This document shows, piece by piece, positions 55,051-64,000 of a stretch of DNA of 64,000 nt; positions within the stretch are counted from its first letter, which is position 1; each line of letters opens with the position of its first letter. The notes beneath the pieces are model-generated. The model was not told the DNA's origin, made no database searches, and saw only the letters and a list, made by a program, of their open reading frames with translations. Both the position numbers and the translations under genes were made by a program. Origin of the DNA: Aselliscus stoliczkanus (Eukaryota > Chordata > Mammalia > Chiroptera > Hipposideridae); NCBI GenBank assembly GCA_033961575.1, contig CM066735.1, positions 91,581,449 through 91,645,448 of the forward strand, given 5' to 3'.

Positions 55051-55067
55051 TAGGGAGGGAATAGGAT

Positions 55068-55300
55068 AGGAGTGCACTGGTTAAGCAGATAAACTTTATT
55101 ACCTTGTCCCTGAGTTCAAATCCTAGCCCAGCCACTTATTAGCTGTATGACCTCAGTTTTCTTATCAGAGGGAATAAGAGTGGAGAGCAATAAAACTAAC
55201 TTCAGAGGATGAATTGTGTGAATCAGATAAGTTATCACAAGTAAGGCTTGTAACCAGGACCTGGCACAGAGTAAACGCCCAGTAAACATTCACTACTATT
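55068..55300 (+). mobile_element. MIR SINE, nearly full length
   Basis: GGAGTGCACTGGTTAAGCAG, CCTGAGTTCAAATCCTAGCC, CAGCCACTTATTAGCTGTAT, GACCTCAGTTTTCTTATCAG, CAGGACCTGGCACAGAGTAA, ACGCCCAGTAAACATTC. One of the best MIRs in the window. Confidence 0.9.
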
Positions 55301-56588
55301 CTTATCACGACACAGCTGTTTTAAGGATAAAATTTTTCAATGTTCATAAAAGCTCCTTTGAGGCTGCAAAAATCTTATTGTTATTAGCTATTATGATTCC
55401 ATGGCCTAAAATTGCATCTAAAATGGATTCTTTGGTCCCCTCTCCTGCTGGTTGAGCCCCATGAATTGCAAAGGACAAGCTCTTGGATCTGACAGATCAC
55501 GACTAAATGGAGGCATATTAATCTCTAGTGCAGACAAGGGGAATGTCAGCTTGCTCAAGAAACAGTCCCAGTGGTGCAAATGACTTTTTTCACATCCATT
55601 TCTGGCTTTCCCCTCCTTTGAAGACAGCACTTGCGACCTCCTTTGCATAACTGAATCTTCAAAAGTTTACAGACACGTAGAAGACAGCCGCTAAAAGGGA
55701 ACCATTCAAATGAAACTGTTCAGAAAAGCAACTGTGAGAGCTTTTGAGGTGGAGGACTTGCGTTGATTAGAAACTGAAGCTGAACTTTGAAAATGTGAAG
55801 GGACACTCAGGGGCTGGGTTTTTCTGTTTGTTTGTTTTTTTAGGTAATTTTAACATTTCAGTTAATAGGGGGGGAAACAAAAGAGGCAGTGAGGTTTTCC
55901 TGGGCCCAGTTCCTCTCTATAGATCTTGAAAATTAATCTTTGGAAAAGAATTTATAATTAAATCACTATAGATTTATATTTCCCCATCAAGGAACTGTGA
56001 ACTAAAATCTAATTAACAATAAGGAGGATTTCTTAGGTCAGAAATAAAAATTATAGAAGCATAGACTGTATACTGATTATACGTATACTATGTATCTGAT
56101 TAAACATATACGTAGAAATTTAAGAAGTGAGAACTTCTTAAAGAATGAAATTTGATCAACTTCTTTGAATTTTAATTCCTAATCCTTGGAACAGCAGAAA
56201 CACTTGGTTTAAAACCAAAATCAGCTTGACTTTTTTTTTCTGAATGTGGACAAACAGAAGCCTCCTTTTGCCTGCAGGCAATGACCCCACCCCCACCACA
56301 AAGAGCTGCTGTGACCAGCTGGAGTCAACGAGGGGGCCCAGCCTTGCCAGGGAAGGGGAAGCAGGCAACATGACCCTCATCCCGAGAGGTGACTGAATGG
56401 CTACTCTCAGAGAACTGGTGAAAACGGGTGACTTGGAGCTTCACTTACTGCCTTGCCTCTGCTCACCCAACAAGCAACATGAAGTCATAATAAACACAAG
56501 GTGGTGTGTGAATCACTGAAGAGAATATGAATAAATATGAATGTAAATATGAATAACGGGAGAGAATTGCCCCCAAGGAGAAAAGCAT
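55301..56588. other. Unique segment
   Basis: No gene or repeat recognised. Short (GTTT)n-like stretch near 55826-55840. Frames up to 76 codons. Confidence 0.4.
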
Positions 56589-56605
56589 TTAAACAGGATG
56601 CTTAA

Positions 56606-56730
56606 GGGCCGGCTGAATGGCGCAGTGGTTAAGCGCTGGCTTTGGAAGCCAGCGGCCCCGGTTCGGGTCCCACATATGAGGGCCAGTGACACTGCCTTCA
56701 AAAAAATAAAAAATAAAAAATAAATATCTC
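56606..56730 (+). mobile_element. Type A SINE with perfect 17-bp TSD
   Basis: Head GGGCCGGCTGAATGGCGCAG, A box TGGCGCAGTGG, arm CTGGC-TTTGGAA-GCCAG, B box GGTTCGGGTCC, tail (ATAAAAA)n. TSD TTAAACAGGATGCTTAA at 56589-56605 and 56731-56747. Probably a recent insertion. Confidence 0.97.
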
Positions 56731-56747
56731 TTAAACAGGATGCTTAA

Positions 56748-57115
56748 TATGAATGTTTCCAGAGTCCAAAAGGAAGCAGAAAAAAAAAAAATCAAACTCT
56801 TCAGAAAGGTTCCCACAGGCATAGAGGCTAATTTGTGGCTTTGTTCTACTGCTTTGGGTTCACCCTTCTTTTCATCTTTCTGTTTGGCCTCTTTACAAAA
56901 TCTCCACACTTCCACCCTTCTTAGGAAGGAAAAACCTCGCCTGCTACCTCAGGAGTTGGTCTTGCCTGAACCTGCGCAGACACAGGACAAATAACCCCCA
57001 GCAAAACTTTTCCCACAGTCTGAGTTCTGAGGTCTGGAAATGCCAAGGAGGGCTTGGCACCCCCAGGTTGTGCTCAAGTTCTCTCTGTGAGGTCAAGTTG
57101 TGTCTCTTTAGTCTT
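56748..57115. other. Unique sequence
   Basis: No gene or repeat recognised. Confidence 0.35.
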
Positions 57116-57119
57116 TTTG

Positions 57120-57595
57120 GAGTTCATTGCATAGATCAGCTGTGAACAATATTTACATCATTATAAAAATGTAAATACTAAATGTTGACTAAAAACTATG
57201 ACATAACTCTATTGGGAAGAAGGAAGAGGGAGAGGTTGTAAGTGGTGATGAGGCCTGGTACCAGGAGGGGGAAGAGAAGCTATAACCATGCTAACACCTC
57301 ATTTTCTGGATTGGCGAACTACATTATATCTACAACTACATTATATCTAAAATTGAAAAAAAAACAAAAACAAGAAACAGTATTAACACATTATTAGAAA
57401 TATAAGTATAAACAACAGAAGAAATAGCTAGAAGATTTGGAAGGGCTCGCCTCTGGAGAGCAATATGTAAAGATAGGGAGGGCATGGTAGGAGACTGCTG
57501 TGTTTCATTATTAGTTTTGTAGCACTGTTTGTAGTACTCAAAATTAAACAAATATGCGCTTTTGAAACAAAAATTAAACACAGAGCCATCCCTCC
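57120..57595 (+). mobile_element. Possible old L1/HAL1 3' fragment
   Basis: GCTGTGAACAATATTTACAT, AGAAATAGCTAGAAGATTTG, GGAGAGCAATATGTAAAGAT, TTTGTAGCACTGTTTGTAGT. The texture resembles an old LINE 3' end; the match is weak. A short duplication CTACATTATATCTA appears twice at about 57320-57350. Confidence 0.35.
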
Positions 57596-57599
57596 CTCT

Positions 57600-58515
57600 C
57601 AAAGGTCACCTTTCAGCTACACAAAACCCTGAAGTTACCGCTCATCTTTCTCTTGGGCTACATCAAATTCACAGACAGGATGTGTGCTCTATTTCTACCC
57701 AACACGGGTGAGAGGGTAAAGGGGCAAGTGGGTTTGGTCATCCTGTTGGGGGTTATGTATTACTGGTGGCTCATTATAATATTTTCTTAGGAGTAAAACA
57801 CAGCGACAAAGATAACTTGTCACCATTTGTCTTGCAAGCTGAAATCCATTAGCACCTGACGAACAGTGACTGTTTATAACAAAATATAAGTATCAAGTCC
57901 GTGCAAAATTAGGAACTTCCTAGCAAGGAAAACGAAGAAAGGTACCTCTTCTTCTCCCACCCCCGGTCATTTTCAAGGGAAAGCCCATCATGGGCATTCT
58001 TGAAGGGTTTCCTACCTGCCATGGGTGGGAGACTAAACCAGCTGTCCTAGTTTACTCCAATTCTAAGATTTCAAGCCACTCTAGAAATACATTTTAGACT
58101 TTTGTTGATTATACTGCTGCATTCACAATCCTTTCATCCACATATGAAAATTCATTGACCATTGCTCCCCACCCATAGCCTTGCCACAGGTATGGGATGT
58201 TTGTCAACGACGATAAGATAAAATTGGAAGCCACTACCTAGTATATATTTGTTTTATACACTGTCATCATTACAGTGTATTTTAAAAAACAAAAGAAAAT
58301 TACCGATGTCACCCTAAAGACCCGGTCATAAATCTGCTTCATTTGTAAAAGTCTTTTGATGTTCTGGAGATCCTTGTTATGCAGGAAATAGCCCAGCTCT
58401 GAACTCACTGAGGAAGCATGAAGTCAAAGACAAGTCTTGGAGTACGTGCGGCATGTCTGAGCTGTTCTTATAACCTTTGAAATACATGAATCAGCTATCC
58501 CAGGGAAAAGCCAAG
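57600..58515. other. Unique segment
   Basis: No gene or repeat recognised. Confidence 0.35.
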
Positions 58516-58519
58516 ATTA

Positions 58520-58660
58520 ATTGCAGGGTGGGGAGCCAAGAGTCAGACCTTGGTTCCAAGCTCTGCTCCGCCACACTAGCTGTGCAACTTTGGGCAAGTT
58601 ATTTAATCACTCTGGATATCAGCTTCCTCATCTATAAAATGGGTACATTATTACAGCACC
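58520..58660 (+). mobile_element. MIR SINE fragment
   Basis: AAGAGTCAGACCTTGGTTCC, CACACTAGCTGTGCAACTTT, GGGCAAGTTATTTAATCACT, TCAGCTTCCTCATCTATAAA, ATGGGTACATTATTACAGCA. Confidence 0.85.
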
Positions 58661-59190
58661 CAGGATGCTTAGGATGCTGCTGCTTAGTGCACCAAAAAAT
58701 CCAACCACACTGGCTTCAACAATAAGAAAATGTATGGGCTCATCTAGCTGGGAGACTATGATTATGGGGTTTTCAGACCACACACTCTGGCCCAGACTCT
58801 CAGTGATGCCTCATGCATCCAGGTTCTTTCTGCCTCTACACCGCTGTCCACAGTGTTGGCTTCATTCCAATGGGGTTCCCCTCCGGGTTACAGGATGACA
58901 GCCAGAAGTGATCAGGGTTTCTTGCCAGGAGCAATACTGATTTTCTTGTTTACATCAAGCTGAAGATAGAAACTAAGTTTACCTTTGGCTTTCTCTCTAG
59001 CCCAAGGGATGGGGGGAATCCAGGAGCCCCAGTAACCTTCCCCTGAATCTCATGGAGCCAAACTGGTCAAAGCCCATTTCTGAGCCAAGAGGATGAGATT
59101 ATTCTGATTGGTTGAGATTAATCAGGACTGCCCAGTGGGTCTGGCTTCCACATCTCAAACCCTATAGCTGCCATACAACAGAGGGGAGTG
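58660..59190 (-). mobile_element. Possible LTR/MER-like repeat, antisense
   Basis: CACTGGCTTCAACAATAAGA, AGACTCTCAGTGATGCCTCA, GAGCCCCAGTAACCTTCCCC, CTGAATCTCATGGAGCCAAA, GATTATTCTGATTGGTTGAG: resembles an antisense mammalian LTR-type repeat. Not named. Confidence 0.4.
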
Positions 59191-59674
59191 CAGTAGCCAG
59201 ACAGAGAGAAGACTCAATGCCTGTAACATGTACATCACATAGAAGGTCACTGGGACAACGAGCCAAGAGAACACATATAAAAGCACTTCATATGGTGGAT
59301 GCACAAAAGAAGTCATTACCCTTCCAATTATAGTTTTAGCCCTCTAAAGAATAAATTAGATACTTTCCTGGGAGGGAGACAATGAACTATATCATTTGTT
59401 TGGTATGTCTCACCAGGCTAAGCTATTAGGAAGCATCTCATGACCTCAGTAAAGACACTAAGACTTGACTGTCCAAAGTCTGCTGGTAGAAGCATCCAAG
59501 GTCCAGGTAGAACTGAAATGCCAGCCTTAGGGTCTTCCCCTGAGGCTCAGTGCTTGGTAGGCACATCATAGTGGTGGCTGACCCAAATTGCCTTGCAGTG
59601 GTGGCTACGTGCCCTGTCCCTGGTCAGTGAGACATAAGAGGAGGCTGCGGTGAGGTGCCTGGGAAGGGTTTTGC

Positions 59675-59705
<31 letters not shown>

Positions 59706-60490
59706 TTTTGAGGGCAGTGTCACTGGCCCTCATAAATGGGACCCAAACCGGGGCCGCTGTCCTCCCAAGCCAGTGCTTAACTGCCACACCACTCGGCCGG
59801 CCCGGGCTTTGCTTTCTTGATAGAGATGCTGCTGCTCCTGCTGACTGCAGCTGTGATGGCTTGCAGTTATCTCTGGGCCATGATGCATACCCAATGCACA
59901 GCAGTGACACCAGCCCTAATGCCAGCAGAGGCCCACCTAATTCAAACCCTTACCAAGGTAGGCCACAGTGATGGCCATGAAATCACACCACTCAGATCTC
60001 CTGCTGCAGGGAGCGCAATGGAAGGCTCTGCCCCTTCTCCAAGGGACCCACTAGCAGTCATGCGAGGCCACGCCTCGCACTGGCTGTTCCTGGCCAGTGA
60101 CTGAGCATGGCCAGTGAGCTGGTGCAGGCTCATTCCCGGAAGACTGGGCTTCCTCCAGCCGGTAACACTGGGCCAAACACATCCCCATCAACCTACCAAA
60201 CTCTACGGACCTGCACTGCAATTTGATACTTGCTACTCCTCCTCCTTCTTTCCCCTTTTCTTCAAGGGGTCACACCCGCATCACATCATGATTTCTCGCT
60301 GCCCTCTCGGCTTCCCTTCTTCATATTCCACCAGCACAGCTGAACCAAACCTCTATATACTGACTTCTGTCTTGGCACCTGCCTCTCAGAAGACTCACTA
60401 GAGTCTGTTTGTCGGTTACTTGCCTCACAAGTTTTCCTGACTCCAGAAGATATATTTGTGAAAAAGTAAATCATTAGTTGAGATTTCTAA
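59190..60490. other. Mostly unclassified, one SINE inside
   Basis: GC-moderate. The stretch on both sides of the SINE at 59.7 kb is continuous and may be an old LTR internal part, but I cannot assign it. Frames of 87-95 codons at 59708-60104 overlap the SINE or lack domain features. Confidence 0.35.
59681..59803 (-). mobile_element. Type A SINE with TSD
   Basis: Minus strand: poly(T) with C interruptions, GGGCAGTGTCACTGGCCCTC, CCACTCGGCCGGCCC. TSD GGGTTTTGCTTTCTT (59666-59680) and GGGCTTTGCTTTCTT (59804-59818), one mismatch. Confidence 0.95.
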
Positions 60491-60494
60491 GTCA

Positions 60495-60527
<33 letters not shown>

Positions 60528-60533
60528 TCTATC
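60495..60533. repeat. (TCTG)n(TCTA)n compound microsatellite
   Basis: About three TCTG units followed by about seven TCTA units. Likely length-polymorphic. Confidence 0.95.
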
Positions 60534-60612
60534 ACACCCTTTCCTTCCACGCTCTGAAGCATGTGAGAAACAGACCTACAAGTCAGTCAGGGATCAACAC
60601 ATCCACCTTTAG

Positions 60613-60761
60613 GGGGCCGGCCGAGTGGCTCAGTTGGTTAAGAGCTGGCTCAAGAGTGTGAGCTGAGCTCTGAGCAACGGCGTTCGATGCCCAGCCTGAG
60701 CTGAGTTGCCATTGAGCTGCCAACAGGTAGCAGGATGGCTCAGCTAAAAAACAAAACAAAA
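60613..60761 (+). mobile_element. Type B SINE with perfect TSD
   Basis: Head GGGCCGGCCGAGTGGCTCAG, A box TGGCTCAGTTGG, B-box-like CGTTCGATGCC, end GGATGGCTCAGCT, (CAAAA)n tail. TSD ACATCCACCTTTAG at 60599-60612 and 60762-60775. The cleanest type B copy in the window, with no transduced tail. Confidence 0.97.
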
Positions 60762-60775
60762 ACATCCACCTTTAG

Positions 60776-61560
60776 TGCAAAAGCTGTACCTGAAGCCAAA
60801 ACCATTGCCCCCCAAGTTTCCACTGAATTGCTATCACTCACTGAAGCTCACTCAGAACAGCTGGAGGACTTCAGGCTCCTACGCCTGCCTCACACTCCAG
60901 CCCCCTGTCACACTCCTACCCGCGCCTCCCCCACTCCTCCACGCCCAACCCCCATCCTCACTTTCCAGGACCAGCCTGCCCTTCTGGGAGGAGAGGCTTG
61001 CAAGTCAGTCAACACCAAGAGAAAGTGCCCAAGGAGGGCAAGACAATGCATGGGGAGTAGTGACCCTTTGCAGCGTTGATGCCAGTGGGGTGCCTCTTGC
61101 CACCTCCCTGTTCAGCTGAACCACTCCCACTCCTCTTCCCCAGGGTGGATCCAGGGGGCTGGCACACACGAGAAAGGACCTCCGAGAGGCAGAAATGCTT
61201 GTTTTGTGTGCGAGAGGATGCACCTTCCTTTGTAACTGTACTCATGTAACCAATATTTGTTAGAGGTGAGATATGGGAGAGACAAAAATGGCCATGGCCC
61301 CTCTGCCCTAAAGTAGCCACCAGCTCAGTGGTGCAGGTGAGACGTGCTTGGAAATGACTCTGATGATAGACAAGTCCTGACACTACGCGTGGTGCAGACA
61401 CAAGGCCACAGGCTCCGCCAGCTTGTTCCTGTCCACATTTTCCTGTTGTCCTGATTTACCTTCCCTGTTGATTTTAAATTTTATTTTGTCTTTATGGATG
61501 GCAAATCCTTTCTGAAACAAAGGGTGGGGTTGTATAACTACATATAGAAGCTATTCATGG
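60776..61560. other. Unique segment
   Basis: CT-rich stretch at 60890-60965. Overlapping open frames of 114 codons (60735-61079, 60775-61119) and 130 codons (61009-61401, minus) show no known motif, and the proline-rich composition follows from the C-rich DNA. Confidence 0.35.
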
Positions 61561-61569
61561 AAATAATAT

Positions 61570-61790
61570 GTGTATGGCTTTAGGGTCAGGCTACCTGGGT
61601 TCAACAACCAGCTTTGTTAGTCCGCACGGTATACCCTTGCACTAGTCTGTGCCTCAGTTTCTTCATCTGTAAAAGGGACATCAGAAAAATGTTACCCCAG
61701 TGTGCAGAGGTGAAGGTTTCATGAGCTAGTCCGGGGAACACCCTTAGCAGTGGGCCCTCTACAGATGCTAGTTACGGTTTTCATTTTAGT
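61570..61790 (+). mobile_element. MIR SINE
   Basis: TTTAGGGTCAGGCTACCTGG, GTTCAACAACCAGCTTTGTT, GTGCCTCAGTTTCTTCATCT, GTAAAAGGGACATCAG, GGTGAAGGTTTCATGAGCTA. Confidence 0.8.
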
Positions 61791-61794
61791 AGGC

Positions 61795-63380
61795 ACACCT
61801 GGTGACTGTCCCCGCCCCCACGGATTTCTGCCCGCAGGGAGTAGGCAGGATTTCCACAAGGTGGCACATGGACAACAATTTTGATGGATCACTGGAATGT
61901 CTTTGATGTATCTTGGATTAGATTGGCCAGAGGGAAAAAGACAGATTTAGAGAAGGATTGCAGGCACTCAGGGACAGGTTGGGTCACGAGTATTTTTTCA
62001 GAGAGGCAGCAGTGTATTCTCTGGGGCGGAGGGGAGGAAGCAGGAGTGTTGGGGGTTGTCTATGGAGGTGGTATGGGTGCAATGGGAGGTCATTAAGAGA
62101 AGGACTTGAGGCTGAGGGGGGCGAAAGGCACTGGGGTGTTCTCCCAGGCATCCCAGTTAGGAGGCTGTGCCTTCATGCCCTAATTCAGAAATAAATAGCC
62201 AGGCATCATGTCCCTTTTCTAGAACCAGCTGCCCCAATGGAGATGAACTACCCAGCACCTGGGAAGAGAGACAGCAGCCTCCCTGAGTGCCCAATTTAAC
62301 CCGGGGAACAGGGAGAATCCCCTTTATAATAGGCAAAGTGCCTGGGAAGAAAGAAAAGCAGCTGAGATCGCAGCGAAAATTCTGTTGCTAATTCTGTCTC
62401 AGGTATCATGCATAGAGAACAGGAACAACAGGGAGTGTTGTGAGTTTCTCCAAAGCCTAGGAATTCAATCTAAGCTCCCCCAGCTAGAGGCCTTGGCCCT
62501 CTGGTTTGATGTGCACATTATAACAAGAATTTTCATTACAGTGAAGTAGGAATTTACAAGCTGCCAATGCGTATCTAAGAGTGTCAAGTGAGAAGCAATT
62601 TCAGCACATACGTACACTTAAAGCTATTTCCAATGTCTTCCGGAAATAGAAACACCTATAAAAACTCAGTTTAAGATCACAAAAACCCTTTAAAAGCCCT
62701 ACCTGGGATATTAGAGGCTCGTGCCCCTTCTGGATATGGCCAATTATATAACTCCCTCCACCGTAAATCACAATGAACAGAGTTGAGCAGATGAACCACA
62801 CTCTTTTAACAGTAATGACAAAACATAAATTACCATAAAGACTTTCAATCCCCAAATTTCAAAGGGCTGCAATTTGATAGAACACGCTCGTCTCCTTTCC
62901 CACCTGTTATTCACAAAACACATTTTAGAAACGCACAAGCTTTGACAATGGGGATTCCAATGGAAAAGCGAGTCCCTGCCCTCAAGCCATGGAGATGAAC
63001 AGGGCAGGGAACCCTGCACGTCTCTTCCAATTTTAAAAATCTATTCTAATTTTTGAAGAGAAGCTGGAATTCCTAAGGTTTTTAAAGAGTAAAATCTTTT
63101 GATTTTTAAGCGATGGCAACTAATTACAATTTCTATAAAAAGATAGTGGGATCAACAAGACATACCTGACGCCCAGTGTCTGGGGGGCAACGGGTGGTGA
63201 CCTCTGGAACTTCTGGTTCTTGGGTCCTTCCGCCTTCCTGTCCCCAGAACCTTGGAGACACATGGCCCCATCCAAACCCCACTCTCGCTCCTGGTGAGCC
63301 TCCCAGGGCTTCTCCTGGAAGCGTTCATGCTCCTCCTGTGGTGTGGGTTTCACTGGCCCAGCAGGTCTCAGGTTTTCCCC
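61795..63380. other. Repeat-poor unique segment
   Basis: About 1.6 kb with no transposable element recognised. It contains the exon-like interval at 62703-62802 on the minus strand. Otherwise nothing specific. Confidence 0.4.
62703..62802 (-). CDS. Candidate internal exon (unidentified membrane-like protein)
   Basis: Minus strand: T-rich stretch before an AG at 62804-62803 (or 62802-62801), then an open 98-100 bp segment, then CAG|GTAGGG, a good splice donor, with GT at 62702-62701. In the open frame the segment encodes a hydrophobic stretch (VWFICSTLFIVIYGGG, then SYIIGHIQKGH) and ends PLISQ, like one transmembrane helix followed by a polar turn. The frame ends in phase 0 at the donor. I do not recognise the protein. 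The pyrimidine tract is only moderate, so this could be chance. Confidence 0.2.
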
Positions 63381-63384
63381 TTTA

Positions 63385-63765
63385 TCGTCATTTGCTCAGG
63401 CTGCCATTACAAACCACCACACACCTGGTGGTTTAAGCAACAGAAATGTATTTTCTTGCAGTTCTGGAATTCCAAGATCAAGGTGTCTACAGGGTGGGTT
63501 TCTCCTTGGCTTGCAGATTGCTCTTGCTGTGTCTTTATGTGGTCATCTCTCTGAGTGTGGGTGTCTCTTTGTGCGTCCTCATTTCTCTTGTAGAAGGATA
63601 GCAGTCAGGTTGGATTAGGACCCACATAGGAGCCTCATTTTAACTAATCACCCCTTTAATGGCTTTGTCTCCAAACACAGTCACATTCCGAGATACTGGG
63701 GGTTAGGGCTTCAACATATGAATCTTGGGGGGTGGGGAGAGACACAACTCGTCCATAAACACCTT
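63385..63765 (-). mobile_element. MLT1-like LTR, antisense, nearly complete
   Basis: TTGCTCAGGCTGCCATTACA, GTGGTTTAAGCAACAGAAAT, TTCTTGCAGTTCTGGAATTC, CAAGATCAAGGTGTCTACAG, TTTTAACTAATCACCCCTTT, AACACAGTCACATTCCGAGA, TACTGGGGGTTAGGGCTTCA: full antisense LTR order. Similar in its last third to the copy at 21497-21835. Confidence 0.9.
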
Positions 63766-64000
63766 TCACCTCAGTTAGCCCTGCCCCAATCATCAATTTC
63801 TCCCCAAAAGTGGGGTATTGGAAATATGGGCATGCCTAATCTGTTAACTTTCCAGAGAAGAATGTTTCCAAACCTAAAGCCAGATCACTCCCTCATTCCT
63901 TTGGACCACTGCCTGATCTCTTCAGAACTGTCTCAAACCCTCAGACAACTTCACACAGCCTCTTTCACCACCCACCTCCTCTACAGGTTTTGAATTTCCA
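63766..64000. other. Unique sequence to window end
   Basis: No gene or repeat recognised. Confidence 0.35.

Noticed and set aside
59708..60104. Open frames of 87 and 95 codons with a signal-peptide-like start (MIEMLLLLLTAAVMAC)
   Set aside because: The 59708-59971 frame starts inside a SINE; the other has no conserved body and no splice context. The hydrophobic start comes from a CTG-rich DNA stretch.
60735..61119. Proline-rich 114-codon frames
   Set aside because: Two overlapping frames are open at once because the DNA is C-rich; neither has a known motif.

Overview
This window is typical mammalian intergenic or intronic DNA: AT-rich, without bacterial-style gene packing, and built largely of interspersed repeats. 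I see ancient mammal-wide families (MIR, L2, MER5/hAT, MaLR LTRs, L1M 3' ends), younger L1 fragments, and lineage-specific tRNA-derived SINEs. The SINE heads beginning with variants of GGCCGGCCGAGTGGC and the tails ending ATTCCCCAATAAAATCTTT resemble, from memory, SINEs of horseshoe-bat relatives (Rhinolophoidea, Yinpterochiroptera). A placental mammal is nearly certain; a bat is likely; the species is not determined. No complete protein-coding gene, rRNA, functional tRNA gene or CRISPR array was found. The only exon-like segment I would keep is a weak candidate of about 100 bp on the minus strand at 62703-62802.

Layout: 1.3-2.9 kb is an L1 ORF2 fragment carrying a SINE; 3.2-3.6 kb is a long composite SINE; 4.2-4.9 kb is an old repeat with a perfect 165-bp tandem duplication. 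5-11.4 kb is mostly unique with MIRs and a palindromic DNA element. 11.4-11.8 kb is a SINE nested in a SINE. 12.1-13.3 kb holds two LTR-like units, and 14.6-16.7 kb a MaLR LTR with its internal region. 18.6-19.7 kb is a 1.08-kb SINE-derived insertion. 20-32.5 kb mixes unique DNA, MIR, MER5, MLT1 and microsatellites. 32.5-35.4 kb is an L1 3' half carrying two composite SINEs. 35.9-39.3 kb holds old L1 3' ends and another composite SINE. 39-47 kb is mainly unique. 47.8-49.0 kb is an L1 with two SINEs. 51.1-52.0 kb has a young L1 3' end and a tandem SINE pair. 53.3-54.7 kb has an L1M end, a chimeric SINE and a large palindrome. 55-64 kb is mainly unique with single SINEs, a compound tetranucleotide repeat, the exon candidate and an MLT1 LTR.

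The most interesting system is the SINE set. Type A is a short tRNA-like unit of about 95 bp plus poly(A). Type B is a different tRNA-like unit of about 130 bp ending GGATGGCTCAGCT plus poly(A). Type C has a type-A head joined to a body of about 330 bp with 20-bp GC-rich repeats (3 or 4 units depending on copy) and a C-rich tail with its own AATAAA. Most copies sit in clean target-site duplications (TSDs). Several insertions carry extra sequence consistent with read-through (3' transduction), tandem insertion or template switching. The window therefore gives a compact record of how these SINEs mobilise neighbouring DNA, probably using the L1 machinery also present here.
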